Assembly (NCBI RefSeq): GCF_024722015.1
Contig: NZ_JANQBD010000033.1
Coordinates: 1-64,000 of the forward strand
DNA from: Paenibacillus radicis (ex Xue et al. 2023)
GTDB lineage: Bacteria > Bacillota > Bacilli > Paenibacillales > NBRC-103111
Direction: 5' to 3'
Length of the DNA stretch: 64,000 nucleotides
Under the pieces are notes generated by a model. The model saw only the letters and a list, made by a program, of their open reading frames with translations. It did no database searches and was not told the DNA's origin. Of the stretch, positions 48,282-55,008 are shown piece by piece. Within the stretch, counting starts at the first letter, position 1, and each line of letters opens with the position of its first letter. The translations under genes and the position numbers were made by a program.

Positions 48282-49070
48282 TTATTTGATAGCTCCGCTT
48301 GTGAGGCCGCGCTGCATATACTTTTGACCGAAAATATATAAAATCACTATGGGAATTGTAATTAACACTAGCGCCGCAAATACTTTATGATAGTCGGATG
48401 TATACTCTTTGATAAAAAATTTGGGTGCCATCGTCACCGTCAGCATCGTTTCCTTATTGATGAAAACAAGCGGGAATAAATACTGATTCCACGAATTTAA
48501 AAACGCCAAGATGCCAATCGTCGTAAGCACAGGCACTGCCAAAGGTAATATAACATGAACAAATCTTCCCCATGCATTGGAACCGTCGATCTCCGCAGCC
48601 TCCAAAAGCTCGTTGGGAATCTCATCAAACGAATTGCGGGCGATTAACAGTGAAAAGGGAATACTCATAGCTACTTCCGGACCGATCAACGACAAATAAG
48701 TGTTCATCCAATGAAAAGCCTTGATCGTTTGAAACAAAGGTACGAGCATAGCAACAGGCGGGATCATAAGGCCGATCAGGCAAATCGCAAATACCGAAGA
48801 ATCCCCCGGGAACTTCAGCTTACTGAAGCCAAAAGCGGCCAATGAAACTGCCATAAGCAGTAGCAGCACAACCGAAGTTGATACAATAAAGCTGTTCAAT
48901 AGAAAGCGCGGAAATAAATCAAGACTTAATACAGCTTCATAATTCGCCCAATTGCCCCCTTCAAGCGAATACATAACAAGATAGACCAGTGGAATTACCC
49001 AAATAGAAGCCATGATCAGGAGAAGGAGATTCATCGTTATCTTTTCAGCTAACTGCAGTCGAACGAACAT
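48282..49070 (-). CDS. Carbohydrate ABC transporter permease, MalG type
   Basis: A 262-aa permease with six predicted membrane helices. The EAA loop reads LLEAAEIDGSNAWGRFVHVILP at about residues 150-172, the contact site for a MsmX/MalK-type ATPase. SLIGPEVAMSIPFSLLIARN is also typical. The start ATG at 49070 follows AGGAGGTAAGCGT. It lies four bases after the partner permease, a tight operon junction. The operon encodes no ATPase, as is normal for CUT1 importers in Bacilli, which share a common MsmX-like ATPase. Confidence 0.92.
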   Translation of the reverse strand: MFVRLQLAEKITMNLLLLIMASIWVIPLVYLVMYSLEGGNWANYEAVLSLDLFPRFLLNSFIVSTSVVLLLLMAVSLAAFGFSKLKFPGDSSVFAICLIGLMIPPVAMLVPLFQTIKAFHWMNTYLSLIGPEVAMSIPFSLLIARNSFDEIPNELLEAAEIDGSNAWGRFVHVILPLAVPVLTTIGILAFLNSWNQYLFPLVFINKETMLTVTMAPKFFIKEYTSDYHKVFAALVLITIPIVILYIFGQKYMQRGLTSGAIK

Positions 49071-49074
49071 ACGC

Positions 49075-49983
49075 TTACCTCCTAATCTTGTTATAAACGC
49101 GCAGTTGAAACGCCGTATAAATAAATGCGATGAGCAGTAGAACGACGGAAACCGCTGCGCTGTACCCCGTTTTATATTTCAGCAAGGATTCCCTGAACAA
49201 ATAAGTGGAAATGAGCTCCGTCGCTCCTCCAGGCCCCCCCTCAGTCATAATCCAAACCAAGTCGAATACTTTAAGAGCAAATATAATGCCAAGTATCATA
49301 AGCGTAATATGCGTACCCATAAGCATTGGAAAAATAATATGGCGAAATTGCTTAACTACTCCAGCCCCATCTATTTTTGCCGCTTCGAATATTTCCTGAT
49401 CCATATTTAACAGACTCGTATAGTAAATCAACATATAGAATCCGGTATTAGCGAATATGTAGACGGCCGCAATTGAATTTAAAGAAGTGGCCGGTTCGGA
49501 CAACCAGGAATGAGTCCAGCTATTCCATCCCAAAAACTGAAGCATATGGTTCAGCAGCCCGAAGTTCGGCTCATATATGCCTGCAAAAGTCGTTCCAACG
49601 GTAACAACCGCAATAACATGTGGCAAAAAGAAAATCGATTTAAACAAACCGTCTGCAATCCAAACTCCATTTAATAAGGTGGCAAGCAATAAGCCAAGGG
49701 CCATGGAGATAGGGATCGTAATGATCAGAAAATAGACCGTATTCCCCAGCGCCTGATAAAAGTTCGGATCATAAAAAAGATTCACATAATTATCGAAACC
49801 AATAAAAGCTTTGCTGCCAATTCCCGACCATTCGAAAAAACCGATATAAATATTGTAGAAGATGCCGAAGAATGTAAACACAGACACAAAAATCAATAAG
49901 GGCAGAGCAAAGAATAAGCCGGTGTAGCGGCTTCGCTTCTTTTTTGCAGGAGACTTGTTCCATTTCATCAAAGCTGTTTCCAC
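49075..49983 (-). CDS. Carbohydrate ABC transporter permease, MalF type
   Basis: A 302-aa permease with six membrane helices and the EAA loop IFEAAKIDGAGVVKQFRHIIFP at about residues 205-228. The basic N-terminus (KWNKSPAKKKRSRYTG) is cytoplasmic. The start is GTG at 49983, seven bases after GGAGGAGGG. It pairs with the following MalG-type permease to import a carbohydrate delivered by the lipoprotein encoded upstream. The 143 bases before it hold a long-range inverted repeat that may set the ratio of binding protein to permease mRNA. Confidence 0.92.
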   Translation of the reverse strand: METALMKWNKSPAKKKRSRYTGLFFALPLLIFVSVFTFFGIFYNIYIGFFEWSGIGSKAFIGFDNYVNLFYDPNFYQALGNTVYFLIITIPISMALGLLLATLLNGVWIADGLFKSIFFLPHVIAVVTVGTTFAGIYEPNFGLLNHMLQFLGWNSWTHSWLSEPATSLNSIAAVYIFANTGFYMLIYYTSLLNMDQEIFEAAKIDGAGVVKQFRHIIFPMLMGTHITLMILGIIFALKVFDLVWIMTEGGPGGATELISTYLFRESLLKYKTGYSAAVSVVLLLIAFIYTAFQLRVYNKIRR

Positions 49984-50017
49984 TTAGACCCTCCTCCTTG
50001 CATCTAAAGTAAAGAGT

Positions 50018-50089
50018 TGGACCTCCGCCAAAGACGCCAAAGCTTATTCGATAGCCACAGCACCAGAAGACACTTTGAACAGAGGTCCA
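50018..50089 (-). promoter_or_regulatory. Inverted repeat between binding-protein and permease genes
   Basis: TGGACCTC at one end pairs perfectly with GAGGTCCA at the other, enclosing 56 bases, and is followed on the minus strand by ACTCTTTACTTT. Such a structure after the first cistron often stabilises the binding-protein mRNA or partly stops transcription. That role is inferred. Confidence 0.4.
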
Positions 50090-50126
50090 TTCTGACAGAA
50101 AACTTCATCTTAATAATACGAGATGA

Positions 50127-51470
50127 TTAGCGTTTCACTGCATCTGAAGCTTTTTGCACCTCAGCCATTGCTTGTTCAGGGGTAGCCGATCCTGCCGCAA
50201 CCTTTTGCAAACCAGTAAACAGCGCTTGCTCGATAGTGGCATTGTCCAGGAAACGAATTCCGCCTACATCCTTCGTAAGAGCGTTTAATATGACATCAAC
50301 CGATTGCTTCTCAATATCTGTTTTTAAACCCGATTTATCCATCGACAGCCCCTCCTTGACAGGAAGGAATTGCAATGCCTTGCTCAATATCGTCTGGTAT
50401 TCCCCAGTAGCCATGAACTCCACGAATTTCCAGGCAGCATCCTTATGCTTCGAATCCTTACTGATCCCGAGCGGAACATCCCCGTTGATCAAAACACTTG
50501 CCTTGCCGCCACCAATCGTCGGCATCGGTGCAAGACCAAAAGTGCGGTCGCCTATTTTCAATCCATCCTTATTCGCTACATCGTTCATAATCCAAGCGCC
50601 TACGAGGATCATTGGAAGCTGTCTCTTTTGCTCATACATATCTCTAAGGTCCGGATCAAATTTAGTCGTCAGATTGCCATCCTGAAATAAATGATCTGTG
50701 TAAAACTGCTTGAAGGCATTAGTCGCTTGAATAAACGAAGGATCGGTAAATTTCACCTTCCCTGCATCTGCATCGTACAGCTTGCCTGGAGCGATTTGAT
50801 TGACGAGGGTATAGAATACATCCGTAACGGTCGTGCTTTTACCTCCGGCAAAGCCCAGTCGCGGGATAATTCCGGGCAGCTTGGCATCTTCAAACTTTTT
50901 CACAACTTGCTTGAGTTCATCATAGGTCTTGGGCGGCTCCGCTCCAACCTTCTTGAATAAATCCACATCATAAGAAAGAAAGGGGGTGACTGCAACTCCC
51001 GTTGGGATGACCTTGTAGTCGTTCTTTTTGGCCGATTCCATTGGAGTAGCCTTGAACAGCTTTTCCCAATCCTTGCCTAATGATTTCTCTGCCAAAGGAG
51101 CCAGTGGCTCGAGGACGGGGATATAATTTTTGATCATCGGTCCATTCGAAAAGGCCATGACGTCCGGAGCTTCTCCGCCTTGGATGGCGACCTGGATTTT
51201 CTTATCATAGTCAGCCGATGGGGTGCGAACATAATTCACTTTAATTTTCGGGTATTTGGCGTTAAAGGCTTTGATCAATTCTTGCCACACGTTATCTTCC
51301 GGCGACCAGGACCAAAAAGAGATTTCTCCCGCTATCTCCTCCGGTTTTTGAGCAGTAGACGCCTTCGTATCCTTAGCTGAGGTCGCGCTACCGTCTTTTA
51401 TTTGCGATGAACATGCGGAAAGAAGCAGCAAGCTCGCAAGCAAAACACTACCTATATTCCATTTTTTCAT
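50127..51470 (-). CDS. Carbohydrate ABC transporter substrate-binding lipoprotein
   Basis: A 447-aa family 1 solute-binding protein. The signal peptide ends in LLLLSACSS, so Cys20 would be lipidated. The mature N-terminus (EIAGEISFWSWSPEDNVWQELIKAF) is typical of CUT1 sugar-binding proteins, as is AWKFVEFMATGEYQTILSKA near residue 345. AAGGGGTG lies before the ATG. It is the first gene of the sulfatase operon. Upstream lie a cre-like site and inverted repeats of the kind expected for the divergent ROK regulator, so expression should be induced by the substrate and lowered by preferred sugars. Ligand unknown; a sulfated mono- or oligosaccharide is inferred from the sulfatases. Confidence 0.93.
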   Translation of the reverse strand: MKKWNIGSVLLASLLLLSACSSQIKDGSATSAKDTKASTAQKPEEIAGEISFWSWSPEDNVWQELIKAFNAKYPKIKVNYVRTPSADYDKKIQVAIQGGEAPDVMAFSNGPMIKNYIPVLEPLAPLAEKSLGKDWEKLFKATPMESAKKNDYKVIPTGVAVTPFLSYDVDLFKKVGAEPPKTYDELKQVVKKFEDAKLPGIIPRLGFAGGKSTTVTDVFYTLVNQIAPGKLYDADAGKVKFTDPSFIQATNAFKQFYTDHLFQDGNLTTKFDPDLRDMYEQKRQLPMILVGAWIMNDVANKDGLKIGDRTFGLAPMPTIGGGKASVLINGDVPLGISKDSKHKDAAWKFVEFMATGEYQTILSKALQFLPVKEGLSMDKSGLKTDIEKQSVDVILNALTKDVGGIRFLDNATIEQALFTGLQKVAAGSATPEQAMAEVQKASDAVKR

Positions 51471-51497
51471 GAACAGAACACCCCTTAAAATAAAATG

Positions 51498-51511
51498 ATA
51501 AAGCGTTTTCA
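51498..51511 (-). promoter_or_regulatory. cre-like site (CcpA) in the leader of the transporter-sulfatase operon
   Basis: On the minus strand TGAAAACGCTTTAT fits the catabolite-responsive consensus TGWAANCGNTNWCA at 12 of 14 positions; the last two differ. It lies 28 bases upstream of the binding-protein start, where CcpA would block transcription. Confidence 0.55.
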
Positions 51512-51522
51512 GTCATTTATAT

Positions 51523-51543
51523 TTAGTATATAACTTATACTAA
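51523..51543. promoter_or_regulatory. Operator-like inverted repeat, site 1
   Basis: TTAGTATA-taact-TATACTAA is a perfect 8-bp inverted repeat with a 5-base spacer, 53 bases upstream of the binding-protein start. It is the best copy of a motif found four times between the operon and the ROK gene, so it is the likely ROK operator. Confidence 0.65.
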
Positions 51544-51607
51544 TAAAATGCACCATATTTATTAATCGATAAAAAATACATGTATTTACGCCAAAATAAA
51601 CATTTAT

Positions 51608-51628
51608 TTTGTATAATAAACATACTAA
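51608..51628. promoter_or_regulatory. Operator-like inverted repeat, site 2
   Basis: TTTGTATA-ataaa-CATACTAA keeps the 8-5-8 layout with two changes from site 1. It overlaps a plus-strand TATAAT (51612-51617) that could be the -10 box for the structured stretch at 51699-51920. Confidence 0.5.
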
Positions 51629-51698
51629 ATAAACATACTTGCTCATACTCCCCCTTGTTTACCACCACCTTTTGTAAATTAAAAACCGGGAGGTGCAT

Positions 51699-51722
51699 AT
51701 GATACGATCCGAATCGAAATAA
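51699..51722 (+). CDS. Possible 7-codon leader peptide
   Basis: ATG at 51699 with GGGAGGTG five bases upstream, then MIRSESK and TAA. The ribosome binding site is as strong as any in the window, yet the frame is only seven codons and is directly followed by perfect stem-loops. That suggests a leader peptide that controls folding of the downstream RNA, or a chance motif. Confidence 0.3.
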   Translation: MIRSESK

Positions 51723-51773
51723 TATGCAAAATTGCTTGACCTACTCCAGTCTCACTTGGAGTCTCCACGCATT

Positions 51774-51920
51774 AAGAAAAGCTTCTGATCGAACCCCATT
51801 CGAGGAAGATACATTCGTGTCTTAGCGGTGGCTTTTCTTGCAATATCAGACTTCTTCAGCTCCGCTGAAAACTTATAAAGTCTGATATTATCAAAAATCC
51901 GAAGTGAAGCTTCGCCACTT
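51774..51920. ncRNA. Run of perfect stem-loops, candidate structured RNA
   Basis: Seen directly: AAGAAAAGC (51774-51782) pairs with 51831-51839; inside it AAGATAC pairs with GTGTCTT (51806-51823). Next, a 12-bp perfect stem joins 51842-51853 to 51878-51889 (AATATCAGACTT), enclosing TTCAGC-tcc-GCTGAA (51855-51869). A weaker AAGTG/CACTT stem follows at about 51902-51919. Such density is far above background for a 150-base stretch. The strand is not certain; the minigene at 51699 favours plus. No known riboswitch class was recognised. Confidence 0.45.
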
Positions 51921-51966
51921 TTGTTAAGCTCAATTATGAGCCCTTATACAATTAACTGTTAGTTAT

Positions 51967-51987
51967 TTAGTATATGCATTATACCAA
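51967..51987. promoter_or_regulatory. Operator-like inverted repeat, site 3
   Basis: TTAGTATA-tgcat-TATACCAA keeps the 8-5-8 layout of site 1 with a single change in the right arm. It lies about 240 bases upstream of the ROK gene. Confidence 0.6.
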
Positions 51988-52156
51988 GTAAGTTAATTGG
52001 ATAACTAAATATTAATTTAATGATTTTTCTGTTATAAGTCAATAATTAGTTTTATAATCTAGGAAAATACTGAAAGTTAAAGGATTCAAACTTAGATAAT
52101 GGTTGTGTGTAGAAAACTAAATGCATCTGAAATTCTCAATTAGTTATCATTAATTT

Positions 52157-52194
52157 TTGACACCTAACTTATTTTAATATATTATTTATACTTA
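52157..52194 (+). promoter_or_regulatory. Sigma-A promoter of the ROK gene with operator-like site 4
   Basis: TTGACA (52157-52162), a 17-base spacer and TATTAT (52180-52185) form a near-consensus promoter. Site 4, TTAATATA-ttatt-TATACTTA (52174-52194), has the same 8-5-8 layout as sites 1-3 and covers the -10 box and start point, as expected for autorepression. Confidence 0.6.
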
Positions 52195-52225
52195 ATAACT
52201 GCGATAACCTAAGGTGGTGATAGCC

Positions 52226-53416
52226 ATGCAACCTAAAGGTCTGATTGGTAATCATGATCTTGTCAAAAAAATAAATATGGAACACATAATCAATACGATT
52301 CTTCAATATCGTCCTGTATCCCGGGCCAAAATCGCCGCACTTACAGGCCTCAACAAGATGACCGTATCAAGCTGTATAGATTTATTCCTGCAAAAAGGAA
52401 TTGTCGTGGAATTAGGTACAACGGGAACATCAAGAGGGCGGCCCCCAACACTGGTCGATATCAATGAATTAGCCGGAATTTGTGTGGGTATCGATATAGA
52501 AGTTAATCAATTTACCTTACTTATTACCGATTTATTGGGCAAAAAGCTGGAGAGTATGGTTTTCCCGATGAAAAACAAAGATCCTATGTATTTCGTGGAC
52601 TCGGTCTCGAGCATCTTGGAGGATTTAAAGAAAACGCACTCCCATCGTCAGCTAGGGGTTGTAGGCGTTGGACTTGTCATTCAAGGCTATTACAATATAA
52701 GCACCGATGTTGTGGATTACAGCGCCAACCTTCAAGAATGGAATGATTTCCCTCTGCGAAATGAGCTTGTTAAGCGAATTCCTGATCTTCCTATTTATAT
52801 TAATCCTGCACCTTATGCGGGGGCTATAGGAGAAGTGCATTTCGGACATTCCAGGACAGTTGATCATCTGGTCTACGTCACCAGTTCCTGGGGCTTATCA
52901 GTTGGCGTCTATAACAAGGGAGAGTTGTTCACTGGAACAACGGGTACTGCCGGAAGATTAGGACATTCCACAATCCATATGAACGGAAAAAAATGCTCAT
53001 GCGGGAACAGAGGCTGCTGGGAGATGTATGCTTCGATCAAGGCGCTATACGAATTGTTGGACACGACCCCCCAGCAGCTCCCCTTCGCAGAGATTGTTCG
53101 AAGCATGGACCAGGGAGATTCCAAAATAACTAGCGCAGTGCACCAGCTCGGCCATTATCAAGGGATCGGTCTGGCTAATGTCATCAATGCGTATAATCCA
53201 AGGGTTATATGTATGGGGGGCCTTCTCGCCTTGCTTGGTCCTACGCTTATCAATTCCATATGGAATACACTCAATGAGATGATTCCCCGGCGTTTCTTGC
53301 AGGACGTCAAAATTTATTGTTCGGATTTAGGAGAGCTGGGAGTTGCACACGGTGGGGCTTCGATGGTGATAAACCACCTGGCGAATACAATTATCCGTCA
53401 CTCCCTGGAAGAGTAG
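52226..53416 (+). CDS. ROK-family transcriptional regulator (NagC/XylR type)
   Basis: A 396-aa regulator. Residues 14-75 form a MarR-like winged helix (HIINTILQYRPVSRAKIAAL, TGLNKMTVSSCIDLF). The ROK domain starts at GICVGIDIEVNQFTLLITD and includes GRLGHSTIHMNGKKCSCGNRGCWE (about 245-268), where His and the CSCGNRGCW cysteines form the family zinc site. ROK regulators usually repress sugar operons and are released by the sugar. The ATG at 52226 is chosen because AAGGTGGTG lies before it; a GTG four codons earlier overlaps that site. It is divergent from the sulfated-sugar transport operon, and four matching operator-like repeats lie between them. Confidence 0.92.
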   Translation: MQPKGLIGNHDLVKKINMEHIINTILQYRPVSRAKIAALTGLNKMTVSSCIDLFLQKGIVVELGTTGTSRGRPPTLVDINELAGICVGIDIEVNQFTLLITDLLGKKLESMVFPMKNKDPMYFVDSVSSILEDLKKTHSHRQLGVVGVGLVIQGYYNISTDVVDYSANLQEWNDFPLRNELVKRIPDLPIYINPAPYAGAIGEVHFGHSRTVDHLVYVTSSWGLSVGVYNKGELFTGTTGTAGRLGHSTIHMNGKKCSCGNRGCWEMYASIKALYELLDTTPQQLPFAEIVRSMDQGDSKITSAVHQLGHYQGIGLANVINAYNPRVICMGGLLALLGPTLINSIWNTLNEMIPRRFLQDVKIYCSDLGELGVAHGGASMVINHLANTIIRHSLEE

Positions 53417-53732
53417 AGAAGCAGAACCTGACTTCCAACACGTGCTATAGACTTTACCTAACACACTAGTAACCTCTCAGCCTGATAGCCACAAGTAAAC
53501 TACTATATTCTTCGTAATGCGTCAAACTCCATTTCAACTTTTTATTAGAAGTAAGGCAGTCACCCTTAAAAGTAATATCTTTATTCATAAAATCTTGTAA
53601 AATCATAATTTCGCATATATTTCCACTAACTTGTGAATTTCCTACAATCCAATTTTATGTATGTATTCGCGAATTTCATGTTAATTCCTTTTTATGGATA
53701 AAGCTTATACTCCGTAATAGGTATTGGATCAC

Positions 53733-53797
53733 GGGGCTGTCCCAAAAGTCTTTTTGGAGGAACTTTTATGGCTTTGCATGGCAGCTTAGGGAGCCCT
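53733..53797. mobile_element. Remnant of MITE or transposon end
   Basis: GGGGCTGTCCCAAAAGTC at the left and AGGGAGCCCT at the right resemble the degenerate ends of the element at 13572-13722. The interior is only about 40 bases, so this is a decayed or solo end. It directly borders dispersed repeat copy C. Confidence 0.35.
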
Positions 53798-53802
53798 CTC
53801 AA

Positions 53803-54370
53803 ATATCAGGAAAATGTCAGGTTAATTTCTCTGAAAAATAGGGTTCATATCCCAATAACTGGAATTCCTCATGCTAATTCTAAGGATTTTGGCTGATTTC
53901 ACCCATATCACCTATATTAGCGTGAGTTTTTCCAGTTATATTGGTTTCAAACGATATCCTGGCTGGATTAACGGGAGGATTTCCATCTATTACCTTTCTT
54001 TCGGTAAGTAAGTATGGCCTCACCTGCACCTGCACCTAAACAGCCCGCCAGTACTAGAATCCACGGAAGTGAGCGGTAATGCGGAACTAATTGTTCCTCT
54101 ATCAGCTGGAAAGCTCAAAAAACAGAGGTATAACGGAAGTGCTAGTTCCGTTATACCTCTATTTTCATGAACGAATGCCCAGTTCTTCCAACATAACGGA
54201 ATTCCCACTTCCGCTATCTCCTTAGATTAGAACCGGCTGATGGAATAACGGAACTTTTAGTTCCGTACCAAATCCTCCAGGGCTCGTGCAGCGCAGCTCG
54301 CCCTATGCATATAATAATTCCCATTAAATCATGGTGTGCGTTAAACACCTTAAGCTCTAATGTAACTCTA
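53803..54370. repeat. Dispersed non-coding repeat, copy C (most complete)
   Basis: About 570 bases: a 5' module shared with copies A and B, the hairpin module (54124-54160, identical 15-bp stem to copy A; second hairpin 54249-54265) and a tail (CAGGGCTC, ATCATGGTGTGCGTTAAA, TTAAGCTCTA) shared with copy D1. It lies between the convergent ROK gene and the 52-aa protein gene. A 62-codon frame inside it (54020-54208, minus) recurs as similar frames in copies A and D1 but follows the repeat, has no good start site and is not considered a gene. Confidence 0.85.
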
Positions 54371-54604
54371 CTCATTCTAATTAATGTAGAAAGGTAGGTA
54401 GGCGGGTAGCAGGTAGACAGGTAGGAAGGTCCGCTCATTCTTCATTCCTTGGATAAGCTTCTGATCGAAGTCCTTTCACTGATGATACATTCGTATCATC
54501 AAGATAGTTTATATTAACAGATAACAAAGTTGAACCATAGGAAACATACAAAGCCAGCTTTAGAGCTCAAGTACATCAAGTTCAATTATCCGGTCCAGCT
54601 TTCT
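54371..54604. other. Intergenic tail with GTAG-rich tract and hairpin
   Basis: GGTAGGTAGGCGGGTAG and further GTAG units (54392-54430) form a simple-sequence tract. GATGATACATTCGTATCATC (54481-54500) is a perfect hairpin, preceded by AAGCTTCTGATCGAA, which also occurs at 51779-51793. No gene was found. Confidence 0.5.
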
Positions 54605-54763
54605 TTACTTCGTAACTCCTCCGGCAACATTAGGCACTTCGCCAAGCGCCCAGCTAATCATAAAATAAATAAACGGCAAGAACGTAAGCAAACCACCTAG
54701 AAGAATAATAAGCCCAAGTCCACTAAATTGCTTTTTCGATTCGGTATTTTTTACTAGTTCCAT
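54605..54763 (-). CDS. Small membrane protein (52 aa), function unknown
   Basis: ATG at 54763 opens 52 codons: MELVKNTESKKQFSGLGLII, then LLGGLLTFLPFIYFMISWAL and a polar tail GEVPNVAGGVTK. The charged N-terminus followed by one long or two short hydrophobic segments fits a small inner-membrane protein. GGGGG lies ten bases upstream. A terminator at 54875-54918 separates it from the glycoside hydrolase genes, so it has its own promoter. I do not recognise a family. The composition and positive-inside charge make a chance frame unlikely. Confidence 0.6.
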   Translation of the reverse strand: MELVKNTESKKQFSGLGLIILLGGLLTFLPFIYFMISWALGEVPNVAGGVTK

Positions 54764-54874
54764 AAAGCATACCCCCACTTTATAAATTAATAACTTTAGT
54801 TGCTTATAGAAGTGATTATAAGTCGTTTAGTCAAAATAGTAAGTGATATAAATCACAAGTGTTAATGTTAAGAA

Positions 54875-54918
54875 AAGTAAAAAACTTGGATAGTCCCCCG
54901 CAGAGAGCCTTCCAAGTT
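54875..54918 (-). terminator. Rho-independent terminator of the glycoside hydrolase operon
   Basis: On the minus strand AACTTGGA pairs with TCCAAGTT and runs into TTTTTTACTTTT. It lies about 90 bases past the stop codon at 55009. Confidence 0.75.
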
Positions 54919-55008
54919 TATTGAGACAATGATAAAACCTTCATCTAGCGCTCGCTGCCCAATCAGCCCCAGAATGACTTTTGATAAAACAGCGCTGGAA
55001 CTCTCCAT

